This document shows, one piece after another, positions 35,748-47,950 of a stretch of DNA of 64,000 bases. Positions within the stretch are counted from its first letter, which is position 1. Each line of letters starts with the position of its first letter. The stretch lies in NCBI RefSeq assembly GCF_035440685.1, contig NZ_DAORMW010000006.1. The stretch is one strand, 5' to 3'. Origin of the DNA: Accumulibacter appositus. Its GTDB lineage: Bacteria > Pseudomonadota > Gammaproteobacteria > Burkholderiales > Rhodocyclaceae. The notes below the pieces were generated by a model. It saw only the letters and a program-made list of their open reading frames with translations, made no database searches and was not told the origin of the DNA. The position numbers were made by a program, and so were the translations under genes.

Positions 35748-36554
35748 ATGACGGCATTGAAAATCGCCATCGCCGGCGCTGGCGGGCGCATGGGACGCAT
35801 GCTGGTTGAAGCCACCCTCAAGGATTCGCAAGCCACGCTGGTCGCGGCGCTTGACCAGCCCGGTACGCCGCTGCTTGGCAAGGACGCCGGCGAGATGGTC
35901 GGCTCGCCGTGCGGCGTCGCGATCAGCAGCAACAGCGAAGCGGGAATTGCCGAGGCCAGCTGCCTGATCGATTTCACCCGCCCTGAAGGGACTCTTCAGC
36001 ATCTCGATATTTGCCGTCGGCATGGAACGGCAATCGTCATTGGCACCACCGGATTTGATGCCAACGGAAAGAAAGCGATTACCGCCGCGGCGCTGGATAT
36101 CCCGGTGGTTTTTGCGCCGAATATGAGCGTCGGCGTCAACGTGGTTTTCAAACTTCTTGACGTCGCCGCCCGCATCATGGACGAGGGCTACGACGTCGAG
36201 ATCGTTGAAGCGCACCACCGACACAAGATCGATGCGCCATCGGGAACGGCGCTGCGCATGGGCGAAGTCGTCGCGCAGGCGCTTGGTCGCGAGCTCGGCG
36301 ACTGTGCGGTCTATGGTCGCGAGGGCGTCACCGGCGAGCGCGCTTCGTCGACGATCGGCTTCGCCACCGTCCGCGGCGGCGATATAGTGGGCGATCACAA
36401 TGTCCTCTTCTGCGGCCTCGGCGAGCGCGTCGAGATCGGCCATAAGGCAAGCAGCCGCATGCCGTATGCACTGGGCAGCCTGCGCGCCGCCCATTTTCTC
36501 GCAAACATGAAGCACGGCCTGTTCGATATGCAAGACGTTCTCGGTCTGCGCTGA
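35748..36554 (+). CDS. dapB: 4-hydroxy-tetrahydrodipicolinate reductase
   Basis: 268 residues; reduces HTPA to tetrahydrodipicolinate in lysine and diaminopimelate synthesis. The nucleotide-binding GAGGRMGR is at 10-17, and the signature EAHHRHKIDAPSGTAL carries the catalytic His/Lys pair. The ATG at 35748 lies directly after the bamE stop; a longer frame from 35541 is an artefact overlapping bamE. The pairing bamE-dapB is common in Betaproteobacteria. Confidence 0.97.
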   Translation: MTALKIAIAGAGGRMGRMLVEATLKDSQATLVAALDQPGTPLLGKDAGEMVGSPCGVAISSNSEAGIAEASCLIDFTRPEGTLQHLDICRRHGTAIVIGTTGFDANGKKAITAAALDIPVVFAPNMSVGVNVVFKLLDVAARIMDEGYDVEIVEAHHRHKIDAPSGTALRMGEVVAQALGRELGDCAVYGREGVTGERASSTIGFATVRGGDIVGDHNVLFCGLGERVEIGHKASSRMPYALGSLRAAHFLANMKHGLFDMQDVLGLR

Positions 36555-36599
36555 AGTCCTCGACGCACGCTCTAGTCCCCTACCGACGGCCTACAAACC

Positions 36600-39155
36600 T
36601 TGGCGCTGCACAACCGGCAACTGACCCGCAAACTGAGCAGCATCCTGGGCGATGATCCAGAGACTGCTCTCGAGCGCTTGCGATCCGCACTTGCCAAAAA
36701 CTCTCCCGAACTCGCGGCCAGCGTTTCCGCCGTCCTCGAAGCGGCCGACACCCTGGTGTCGAAGTACGCACGGCTGCATAGCGTGCAGGCCGAACTGTCG
36801 GGTGACGCGTTTTCGGATTGGCATCTTGCCGGTGGGCGCATTGAATCGGGGCGCGGCTGGAAGCAACTGCTCGGCTACGCCGAGGATGACCTGGCCGATA
36901 CCCTCGCCGCCTGGCGCGAGCTGGCTCACCCCGAGGATCTGCGAGCCTTCAATGCGCTCATTGCCGCACACGCACAGAACAAGACGCCCGGCTTCCATGG
37001 CAGCTGTCGCCTGCGAACCAAGACCGGCCAATGGAAATGGCTGCTGCTGAAAGGCAGGATCATCGCCCACGACCAGCGCGGCGACCCCTTGCGGATGCTG
37101 CTGCTGCAACGCGATATCAGCGATTTCAAGCAGGTCGAAGAAGGCGCTCTGCTGGCCAAGGAAGCCGCCGAGTCGGCCAACCGGGCGCGCGGCACGTTCC
37201 TGGCCAACATGAGCCACGAAATCCGCACACCGATGAACGGAATCATCGGCATGACCGACCTCGCGCTCGACACGCAACTGGACGCCGAGCAGCGGCACTA
37301 CCTAAGAACGGTCAAGTCGTCGGCAGAGTCCCTGCTGGCAATCGTCAACGACATACTGGATTTTTCCAAGATCGAAGCGGGCAAACTGCGCTTTGAAGCA
37401 ATTCCCTTCCCGTTATCGCCGCTGGTTTTCGATGCCGCCCGCGCGCAGGCGCTGATCGCCCACAAGAAAGGGCTCGAGGTGATCGTATCGGTGGCGCCGG
37501 ACGTTCCGAGCAAGGTCGTTGGCGACCCGGCGCGCCTGCGGCAGGTGCTCGGCAACCTCATCGGCAACGCGATCAAGTTCACCGAGCAGGGAGAGATCGA
37601 GGTGGCGGTCTCGATCGACGAAGCTGGGACCGATTCAACCCTGCTGCGCTTTGCCGTTCGCGATACCGGCATCGGCATCCCAGAAACGCGGCAGACGGCA
37701 ATTTTTGGCGCATTCTCGCAAGCGGACGATTCGACGACACGTCGTTTTGGCGGCACTGGCCTGGGCCTGACGATCTGTACGCACCTGGTGCAGATGATGA
37801 AGGGTCGAGTGTGGCTCGAAAGCGTCGAGGGCAAGGGTTCCAGTTTCTATTTCACCGCCCGTTTTGCTATTGATACCAGCGCCCAAGCGGCCCCGCAGAT
37901 AATTCAGCTCAGTGGACAGCGCGCACTGCTGCTTGAACGACATCCGATCATCGCCGCGCAACTGGCCGCGGTACTCGCGCAATGCGGCGTCGACACAGCA
38001 AAGATCAGCGATGCCGGGGAAGCACTCAAGGCGATCGAAAAATCACGTGCCGTCGGTTTCCCATACGACTTCGTACTCGTCGACGCGCTGATGCAGCCAC
38101 CCGGAGGACTCGCCTTGGCCAAATCATGGCAGGAAGGCGCGTGCCCCGAAAGGCTGATCATGCTGCTAACAACCGAACAGCAGCGGCACGACCTCGATCA
38201 TCTGCGCGAACTCGCTGTCGCCACGCGCCTGGTCAAACCAATCGCCCCCGAAGATCTTGTCGGCGCACTCAGGCTAGCCACTGGCGGCTGCGACGACGAC
38301 AGCACGCAAATCCTTGCACCTTTTGATTTCGCGGCGAAAGCCGAACCGCAAGACGGCCGAGCGCTCGAAACCTTGCTCGTCGAAGACAACCCGGTCAATC
38401 AGGAGCTGGCACGACGCCTTCTGGAGAAGCGCGGTTACCGAGTGACGCTGGCCAATAACGGCGCCGAAGCGGTCGAGCGCTTTGAGCAGCAAGCCTTCGA
38501 TCTCATTCTGATGGACATGCAAATGCCGATCATGGGCGGGATCGAAGCCACCGAATCGATCCGCGCCCGAGAGATGCGACGCAGCTGGGTAATATCGCAC
38601 GAGTTCAAGTCGGTGAGCATCATTGCCATGACCGCCAACGCCATGGAAGGCGACCGCGAGCTATGCCTCGAAGCAGGGATGAACGACTACGTGGCCAAGC
38701 CGATCAAGCCACAGGAGTTCTACGCCGCCATCGATCGCTGCCTGACGCCAGAAAGCGACGGTGATTCGGTGCTGTCCGAGGCGGCGCTGAGCGCCACCTC
38801 GCTGGACTTGACGGCGGCAGCCCGTGACCTGGGTGATCGCGAGCTCTTGCTGACCATAGCCGGGATGCTGGTCGCCGAATGGGCGGAGCACATAGCACGA
38901 ATATGGGCCAGCCTGCGTAGCAGGGAAGCAGCGCAATTGTCGCTCCACGCACACACGCTGAAGAGCCTCCTGGCGATCTTCCATGCCGAGAAGGCTCGAC
39001 GCTTGGCGCTTGCTATCGAGCACGCCGCCAAGCCGAGCACCGGTAACGACATCGATTGGTCGCATTGCGCCGAGCTCGCCAAATCGCTCACCGAGGAATT
39101 GGAGCGCTTGAAACCCGAAATGGATCGTTTCGTTAGCGGAAAACGAACCATCTAG
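36600..39155 (+). CDS. Hybrid sensor histidine kinase with PAS, two receiver domains and Hpt
   Basis: About 851 residues. Order: an N-terminal helical segment, PAS/PAC (about 85-185, YAEDDLADTLAAWRELAHPED), HisKA with H206 in NMSHEIRTPMNG, a HATPase (NLIGNAIKFTEQGE, DTGIGIP, GGTGLGL), a divergent receiver with D495, a canonical receiver with phospho-acceptor D639 (ILMDMQMPIMGG) and K in VAKPIKP, and an Hpt domain with H785 in HAHTLKS. No membrane segments, so it is a cytoplasmic phosphorelay protein of the BarA type. The output regulator is not adjacent. The start is uncertain: TTG at 36600 has no clear ribosome-binding site, and no early ATG exists. Confidence 0.9.
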   Translation: MALHNRQLTRKLSSILGDDPETALERLRSALAKNSPELAASVSAVLEAADTLVSKYARLHSVQAELSGDAFSDWHLAGGRIESGRGWKQLLGYAEDDLADTLAAWRELAHPEDLRAFNALIAAHAQNKTPGFHGSCRLRTKTGQWKWLLLKGRIIAHDQRGDPLRMLLLQRDISDFKQVEEGALLAKEAAESANRARGTFLANMSHEIRTPMNGIIGMTDLALDTQLDAEQRHYLRTVKSSAESLLAIVNDILDFSKIEAGKLRFEAIPFPLSPLVFDAARAQALIAHKKGLEVIVSVAPDVPSKVVGDPARLRQVLGNLIGNAIKFTEQGEIEVAVSIDEAGTDSTLLRFAVRDTGIGIPETRQTAIFGAFSQADDSTTRRFGGTGLGLTICTHLVQMMKGRVWLESVEGKGSSFYFTARFAIDTSAQAAPQIIQLSGQRALLLERHPIIAAQLAAVLAQCGVDTAKISDAGEALKAIEKSRAVGFPYDFVLVDALMQPPGGLALAKSWQEGACPERLIMLLTTEQQRHDLDHLRELAVATRLVKPIAPEDLVGALRLATGGCDDDSTQILAPFDFAAKAEPQDGRALETLLVEDNPVNQELARRLLEKRGYRVTLANNGAEAVERFEQQAFDLILMDMQMPIMGGIEATESIRAREMRRSWVISHEFKSVSIIAMTANAMEGDRELCLEAGMNDYVAKPIKPQEFYAAIDRCLTPESDGDSVLSEAALSATSLDLTAAARDLGDRELLLTIAGMLVAEWAEHIARIWASLRSREAAQLSLHAHTLKSLLAIFHAEKARRLALAIEHAAKPSTGNDIDWSHCAELAKSLTEELERLKPEMDRFVSGKRTI

Positions 39156-39233
39156 GGCGCGACCGATGGCCTTCGCGGTCCCCACACGCCCGCCTGACGC
39201 ACTCTCACGACACGCTCCGTACGCAGCGGGGAA

Positions 39234-39263
39234 TTGCCCAACAAGGCTGCGCTCCCGTATAAT
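39234..39263 (+). promoter_or_regulatory. Sigma-70-type promoter of carAB
   Basis: TTGCCC (39234-39239), an 18-base spacer and TATAAT (39258-39263). The leader to carA is about 105 bases. Confidence 0.7.
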
Positions 39264-39373
39264 GCTTCGGCTTGCAAGGATCCGAGCGGGGGGGCCGTGC
39301 GCCCGTCCCGCTTTTGCATGTCTGCAGCCCGGACCGGCGACGCATTCACCAGCAGCATCAACAGGAGTCTTTC

Positions 39374-40514
39374 GTGTCCTTGTTACCCACTCTTCCGCCG
39401 GCGATTCTCGCACTGGCCGATGGGACGATTTTCCGCGGCCATGCCATCGGCGCCGGCGGCAGCACCAGCGGCGAGGTCGTATTCAACACCGCGATGTCCG
39501 GCTATCAGGAGATTCTTACCGATCCCTCGTACTGCCGCCAGATCGTTACTCTCACCTACCCGCACATCGGTAACGTCGGCTGCAACGCCGAAGACTTCGA
39601 GTCGCGTGGCAACTACGCGGCCGGCCTGGTCATCCGCGACCTGCCGATTCGCGCCGAGAGCTGGCGCCTGCAGGAAACCCTGCCCGACTACCTGCAGAAA
39701 CACGGTATCGTCGCCATCGCCGGCATCGACACTCGCCAGCTCACCCGCATTCTGCGCGAAGGCGGTGCCCAGGCTGGCTGCATCATGGCCGTCGACGTTG
39801 ATGAGCAGGAGGCAATCGCCGCAGCAAGGAACTTCCCCGGTCTCGCCGGCATGGACCTGGCCAAGGTGGTGAGCACTGCTGCGCCCTACGAATGGGCAGC
39901 CGGCGAATGGACGCTGGACGGCTATCGCTCGGTCGCCAAGGGACGATTTCATGTCCTGGCCTACGATTTCGGCGTCAAGCACAACATTCTGCGCATGCTT
40001 GCCGATCGCGGCTGCCAGGTCACGGTCGTGCCGGCGCAAACACCGGCTGCCGAAGTCCTCAGGCGACAGCCCAACGGCGTATTTCTGTCCAACGGCCCAG
40101 GCGACCCGGAACCCTGCGCCTACGCCATCGAGGCGATCCGTGAAATCCTTGCCGCCGGGGTGCCGACTTTCGGTATTTGCCTTGGCCACCAACTGCTGGC
40201 GCTGGCGTCGGGCGCCAGAACCACGAAAATGAAGTTCGGTCATCATGGCGCCAACCACCCGGTCAAGGACCTGCGTACGGGGCAGGTGTTGATCACCAGC
40301 CAGAACCACGGTTTCGCGGTGGACGCCGAAACGCTGCCACCGACACTGCTGCCGACGCACGTATCGCTCTTCGACGGCTCGCTGCAGGGCGTCGCACGCA
40401 GCGACGTCGCCGCCTTTTCCTTTCAGGGCCATCCGGAAGCCAGCCCGGGGCCACACGACATCGCCCATCTGTTCGACCGCTTTGTCCAGATGATGCAAGA
40501 CAAGAAGGGGCAAA

Positions 40515-40531
<17 letters not shown>
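39374..40531 (+). CDS. carA: Carbamoyl-phosphate synthase small subunit
   Basis: 385 residues; the glutaminase subunit that supplies ammonia to CarB for arginine and pyrimidine synthesis. The catalytic triad is C269 (FGICLGHQ), H353 and E355 (GHPEASPGP), at the same numbers as in E. coli. The start is GTG at 39374, seven bases after CAGGAG; this gives the family N terminus, whereas the open frame further upstream contains the promoter. It overlaps carB by 17 bases. Confidence 0.97.
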
Positions 40532-43721
<3,190 letters not shown>

Positions 43722-43736
43722 TTAATCCATCGAAGC

Positions 43737-43767
43737 GCCGACACCCGCCAGGCGGGTGTCGGCCTTT
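43737..43767 (+). terminator. Strong hairpin between carB and greA
   Basis: Thirteen-base perfect inverted repeat GCCGACACCCGCC / GGCGGGTGTCGGC with one base between the arms, followed by CTTT. The short T-run makes it a partial terminator or processing site. Confidence 0.5.
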
Positions 43768-43787
43768 CCCTGTTGGCAGCGAAAGAA

Positions 43788-44264
43788 ATGACCAAGACAC
43801 CTTTGACCGTAAATGGCGCTGAAAAACTTGCCGCCGAACTGCATCAACTGAAGACCGTCGAGCGGCCGCTCACCATCGCCGCGATCGCCGAGGCACGCTC
43901 GCACGGCGACCTGTCCGAAAACGCCGAGTACGATGCGGCCAAGGAGAGGCAAGGCTTCGTTGAAGGACGCATCCAGGAAGTTGAGAGCAAACTGGCGAAC
44001 GCTCAGATCATTGACCCGAAACTGCTCGACGCCGACGGACGTTGCGTTTTCGGTGCAACGCTCGATCTTGATGACCAGGAAACCGGCGCCCGCGTCAGCT
44101 ATCAGATTGTCGGTGAGGATGAAGCCGACATCAAGGCCGGCAAGATTTCGATCAACTCGCCGATTGCACGAGCGCTGATCGGCAAGTTTGCCGGCGATAT
44201 CGCCGAGGTGCAGGCACCCGGCGGCATTCGCGAGTACGAAGTCATTGCCGTGCGCTACGAGTAG
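43788..44264 (+). CDS. greA: Transcription elongation factor GreA
   Basis: 158 residues, the standard length. The N-terminal coiled coil has RSHGDLSENAEYDAAKERQ, with the acidic tip D/E that reaches into the RNA polymerase secondary channel to rescue backtracked complexes. The C-terminal FKBP-like domain includes INSPIARALIGK. ATG 43788 is preferred; a TTG at 43773 adds five residues. It lies downstream of carAB and upstream of the DUF4149 gene, a betaproteobacterial order. Confidence 0.97.
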   Translation: MTKTPLTVNGAEKLAAELHQLKTVERPLTIAAIAEARSHGDLSENAEYDAAKERQGFVEGRIQEVESKLANAQIIDPKLLDADGRCVFGATLDLDDQETGARVSYQIVGEDEADIKAGKISINSPIARALIGKFAGDIAEVQAPGGIREYEVIAVRYE

Positions 44265-44272
44265 TTCTGGCC

Positions 44273-44737
44273 ATGCGACGCCTGGCCGATGCGCTCTACG
44301 AGATCACGCTGACCCTGTGGGTCGGCGGCCTGTGGGCCATCGGTTTTCTGGTCGCACCTCTGCTTTTTTCGGTGCTTGCCGCTGACCGCCAGTTGGCGGG
44401 CCTGATCGCCGGCAAGCTGTTTGCGCTGATCGGCTGGGTGGGTCTGGGCTGTGCGACTTACCTGTTGCTGCACACCGTGGTCCGTATGGGCAGAATCGCC
44501 TGGCGCCGCTGGACCTTCTGGCTGCTGCTGACAATGCTGCTGCTCACCGCGGTCAACCTCTTCGGCATTCAACCGCTGCTCGCGCAGATCAAGGCCGACA
44601 CCTTGCCGAGACAAGCAATGGAGAGCGTGCTGAACCAGCGCTTCGCCATCTGGCATGGCGTTTCCGGCGTGGTCTACGTCGTTCAGAGCCTGCTCGGCGT
44701 GCTACTTGTCATTGGCTTCCGGCGCGCCGCCCGGTAG
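44273..44737 (+). CDS. DUF4149 membrane protein
   Basis: 154 residues with four hydrophobic segments (about 10-38, 45-68, 80-97, 125-148). The first holds the family-like LTLWVGGLWAIGFLVAPLLF. It lies eight bases after greA and is surely co-transcribed with it. DUF4149 genes near greA and yhbY are common in Betaproteobacteria; the function is unknown. Confidence 0.85.
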   Translation: MRRLADALYEITLTLWVGGLWAIGFLVAPLLFSVLAADRQLAGLIAGKLFALIGWVGLGCATYLLLHTVVRMGRIAWRRWTFWLLLTMLLLTAVNLFGIQPLLAQIKADTLPRQAMESVLNQRFAIWHGVSGVVYVVQSLLGVLLVIGFRRAAR

Positions 44738-44796
44738 CTCACGATCTGAGCAGCTGGCTCGCTACCGTGGCCACCGTTTGGGCGCTTCGCCGCCTA

Positions 44797-45156
44797 TCAA
44801 GCGCCCGAACCGCCCTGGAAGCTGCGCTTGCTACGGCGCGGCTCATTGCGTTTCTGGCGGGGCCTGGCAAGCTGAGCCAGATCGGCTGCTCGTGGCCGCC
44901 AGATCACCAGCAGCTTGCCGATGTGCTGAACCGCGGCAGCATCCAAGCGCTCGCAGAGCGTGGCGAGAAACTGCTCACGCGCTTGCCGATCGTCGTTATA
45001 GACCCGAATCTTGATCAATTCGTGGCTGTTTAGATTGACGTCGACCTCGCGGACAACCGCGTCGGAAAGCCCGTTCTGACTTATCGAGACGACCGGCTGC
45101 AGTGAGTGCGCACGGGCCCGCAGGACGCGGCGCTCGTCGGAGCTGAGATTGAGCAT
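44797..45156 (-). CDS. yhbY: CRM-domain RNA-binding protein YhbY
   Basis: 119 residues: a CRM domain (about 1-95, LSSDERRVLRARAHSLQPVV and HELIKIRVYNDDR) plus a basic tail. YhbY binds pre-50S particles and is thought to aid ribosome assembly. Its start is divergent from rlmE with only 46 bases between, a conserved arrangement. It is convergent with the DUF4149 gene. Confidence 0.93.
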   Translation of the reverse strand: MLNLSSDERRVLRARAHSLQPVVSISQNGLSDAVVREVDVNLNSHELIKIRVYNDDRQAREQFLATLCERLDAAAVQHIGKLLVIWRPRAADLAQLARPRQKRNEPRRSKRSFQGGSGA

Positions 45157-45202
45157 GCAGGATACCTTTTCTTGAGGACCGCATTTTAGCGGGTTTCAGC
45201 CG

Positions 45203-45823
45203 ATGAAACGAAGCAGATCGAGCACTGCCTGGTTGAACGAGCATGTCAACGACGCCTTTGTACAACGCGCAAAGGCCGAAGGCTATCGTTCGCGCGCGTC
45301 CTACAAGCTGATGGAAATCGACGCCAAGGATGATCTGATCCGCAGCGGCGACACCATCGTCGACCTCGGCGCAGCGCCGGGTGGCTGGTCACAAGTGGCC
45401 GCCAGACGGCTGCAAGGCAGTGGCCGCGTCATCGCACTCGATCTGCTGGAGATGGCGCCGATGCGCGGCGTCACCTTTCTGCAAGGCGACTTCCGCGATC
45501 AGGACATCCTGCACGCGCTGGAAGAATTGCTCGCTGGCGACCGACCAGGGCTTGTTCTTTCAGACATGTCCCCCAATATATCGGGCATCCCGGTCTGCGA
45601 CCAGGCCAGGGTGATGCACTTGGCCGAGCTCGGCCTGGACTTTGCGCGCAGCTGGCTGCAACCCAACGGTGCATTCCTGGTCAAAATTTTCCAGGGGCAC
45701 GGCTTTAACGAGTTCCTGCACGCAATGCGCCAGACCTTCAAGACGGTTGCTTCACGCAAGCCGGATGCGTCCAGAGATCGCAGCCCGGAAGTTTACCTGC
45801 TGGGCAAGGTCTTGAAAACGTGA
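45203..45823 (+). CDS. rlmE: 23S rRNA (uridine-2'-O-)-methyltransferase RlmE
   Basis: 206 residues (FtsJ/RrmJ); methylates U2552 of 23S rRNA late in 50S assembly. The SAM motif is VDLGAAPGGWSQVA, the catalytic tetrad lysine is in RSRASYKLMEID, with D in SDMSPNISG and the second lysine in FLVKIFQG. It sits upstream of ftsH, as in E. coli, and divergent from yhbY. Confidence 0.97.
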   Translation: MKRSRSSTAWLNEHVNDAFVQRAKAEGYRSRASYKLMEIDAKDDLIRSGDTIVDLGAAPGGWSQVAARRLQGSGRVIALDLLEMAPMRGVTFLQGDFRDQDILHALEELLAGDRPGLVLSDMSPNISGIPVCDQARVMHLAELGLDFARSWLQPNGAFLVKIFQGHGFNEFLHAMRQTFKTVASRKPDASRDRSPEVYLLGKVLKT

Positions 45824-45843
45824 GTGCATTTACCATGCCGGCA

Positions 45844-45874
45844 TTGCTTCAACGAGCATTAATCGGTTTAGAAT
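45844..45874 (+). promoter_or_regulatory. Candidate ftsH promoter
   Basis: TTGCTT (45844-45849) and TAGAAT (45869-45874) with a 19-base spacer, longer than optimal. It lies in the 117-base gap between rlmE and the ftsH start. Confidence 0.35.
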
Positions 45875-45900
45875 GCAGAGTTCGTGGAACCGCAGAGTTT

Positions 45901-45918
45901 CCGGCGCTGCTGCGCCGG
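45901..45918 (+). promoter_or_regulatory. Hairpin in the ftsH leader
   Basis: CCGGCGC / GCGCCGG with loop TGCT, ending 11 bases before the ftsH Shine-Dalgarno sequence. It would be transcribed from the promoter at 45844-45874 and could affect translation or stability. Confidence 0.4.
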
Positions 45919-45940
45919 ACAACGTAGAAGAGGTGAAGTA

Positions 45941-47830
45941 TTGAATAACATGTTCAAAAATCTGGCGGTGTGGCTGGTTATTGGTCTGGTCCTGATGACC
46001 GTCTTCAACCAGTTCAACACGCGCCAGGTCGCTCAATCGACGATGGAGTATTCACAATTCATCGACGAAGTGGGCAAGGGAACAATTGCCAAGGTGGTGA
46101 TCGAGGGTCGAGTGCTCAAGGCCACGACCACCGATGGACGCAAGCTGACCAGCTACGCGCCACCAGACCTGTGGATGGTCTCGGATCTGCTGAAGAATGG
46201 CGTGACCATCGAAGCCAAACCCGAAGAAGAGCAGTCCTTCCTGATGAGCATCTTCGTAAGCTGGTTCCCGATGCTGCTGCTGATTGGCGTGTGGATCTTT
46301 TTCATGCGTCAGATGCAGGGCGGTGGCCGCGGCGGGGCTTTCTCGTTCGGCAAAAGCAAGGCGCGCCTACTGGACGAGTCGACCAATACGATCACCTTTG
46401 CCGATGTCGCTGGCTGCGACGAAGCCAAGGAAGAGGTCTCCGAACTGGTGGACTTCCTGCGTGACCCGTCGAAGTTCCAGAAACTTGGAGGCCGGATTCC
46501 GAAAGGCGTGTTGCTGGTTGGCAACCCGGGTACCGGCAAGACCCTGTTGGCCAAAGCGATTGCTGGCGAAGCCAAGGTTCCTTTCTTCTCGATTTCTGGT
46601 TCGGACTTCGTCGAGATGTTCGTCGGTGTCGGTGCAGCGCGGGTTCGCGACATGTTCGAAAACGCCAAGAAGCACGCCCCGTGCATTATCTTCATTGATG
46701 AGCTCGACGCCGTCGGACGGCAGCGGGGAGCCGGTCTCGGCGGTGGCAACGACGAGCGCGAGCAGACCCTGAACCAGATGCTGGTCGAAATGGATGGCTT
46801 TGAAGGCAGCGTCGGGGTCATCGTGATCGCCGCCACCAACCGGCCCGATGTGCTGGATCCGGCGCTGATGCGTCCCGGTCGCTTCGACCGGCAGGTGGTT
46901 GTGCCGCTACCCGACATCCGGGGTCGCGAACAGATTCTCATCGTTCATATGCGCAAGGTGCCCTTGTCGCCGGACGTCAAGGCCGACATCATCGCCCGTG
47001 GCACGCCCGGTTTTTCCGGAGCCGATCTGGCCAATCTGGTCAACGAGGCCGCCTTGTTCGCGGCGCGCAGCAACAAGCGCCTAGTGGACATGGACGACTT
47101 CGAGAAAGCCAAGGACAAGATCATGATGGGCGCAGAGCGCCGCAGCATGGTCATGAACGAGGACGAGAAACGCAATACCGCCTATCACGAGTCCGGCCAT
47201 GCCGTCGTCGCCAAGCTGATGCCGAAGTCCGACCCGGTGCACAAGGTCACCATCATCCCGCGCGGACGCGCCCTCGGACTGACCATGCAGCTGCCGGAAG
47301 AGGATCGCTACGCTTACGATCGCGTCTATCTGATGAGTCGGATTGCGGTCCTCTTTGGTGGACGCGTTGCCGAAGAACTGTTCATGGACCAGATGACCAC
47401 GGGCGCTTCCAATGACTTCGAGCGAGCAACGCAGATGGCACGCGACATGGTCACCCGCTACGGCATGTCGGATGCACTCGGCCCGATGGTCTATGGCGAG
47501 AACGAGGGCGAGGTATTCCTCGGGCGTTCAGTCACCACGCACAAGAACATGTCCGAAGCAACGATGGAAAAGGTCGACCGCGAAATTCGCCGCATCATCG
47601 ACCAGCAATACGCCCTCGCGCGCAGCATCCTTGAAGAGCATCGCGACAAGGTCGAAGCAATGGCCACCGCCTTGCTCGAACTTGAAACCATCGACAGCGA
47701 CCAGATCGACGACATCATGGCGGGCAAGCCGCCGCGCCCGCCGAAGCAGCCACAGACCAAGCTACCGAGCACGCCACCAAACAGCAATACGCCGGATGCC
47801 GCTCCGAGCGCACCACCGGCGCCCGCCTGA
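45941..47830 (+). CDS. ftsH: ATP-dependent zinc metalloprotease FtsH
   Basis: 629 residues. Two membrane segments (about 8-24 and 105-121) flank a periplasmic domain; then the AAA domain has Walker A GNPGTGKT at 194-201 and the M41 peptidase has H416-E417-S-G-H420. It degrades membrane proteins and regulators such as LpxC. The start is taken as TTG 45941, four bases after GAGGTGA, giving the MNNMFKN N terminus common in Betaproteobacteria; ATG 45950 is the alternative. The C-terminal tail is Pro/Ala-rich. Confidence 0.97.
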   Translation: MNNMFKNLAVWLVIGLVLMTVFNQFNTRQVAQSTMEYSQFIDEVGKGTIAKVVIEGRVLKATTTDGRKLTSYAPPDLWMVSDLLKNGVTIEAKPEEEQSFLMSIFVSWFPMLLLIGVWIFFMRQMQGGGRGGAFSFGKSKARLLDESTNTITFADVAGCDEAKEEVSELVDFLRDPSKFQKLGGRIPKGVLLVGNPGTGKTLLAKAIAGEAKVPFFSISGSDFVEMFVGVGAARVRDMFENAKKHAPCIIFIDELDAVGRQRGAGLGGGNDEREQTLNQMLVEMDGFEGSVGVIVIAATNRPDVLDPALMRPGRFDRQVVVPLPDIRGREQILIVHMRKVPLSPDVKADIIARGTPGFSGADLANLVNEAALFAARSNKRLVDMDDFEKAKDKIMMGAERRSMVMNEDEKRNTAYHESGHAVVAKLMPKSDPVHKVTIIPRGRALGLTMQLPEEDRYAYDRVYLMSRIAVLFGGRVAEELFMDQMTTGASNDFERATQMARDMVTRYGMSDALGPMVYGENEGEVFLGRSVTTHKNMSEATMEKVDREIRRIIDQQYALARSILEEHRDKVEAMATALLELETIDSDQIDDIMAGKPPRPPKQPQTKLPSTPPNSNTPDAAPSAPPAPA

Positions 47831-47887
47831 ACGCCCTCGACGAGATAGAAGCACACTCTTCTTCTATGCTGGGATCCTTAGCTTGTT

Positions 47888-47915
47888 GGCCGCCCTTGGC
47901 ATCCGGGGCGGCCTT
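47888..47915 (+). terminator. Possible weak terminator after ftsH
   Basis: Eight-base stem GGCCGCCC / GGGCGGCC (47888-47895 and 47906-47913) followed only by TT. It sits between ftsH and folP; read-through seems likely. Confidence 0.35.
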
Positions 47916-47950
47916 CCCGGGGCATGCCCAGCGAAGTAGCTCCTGAACCG

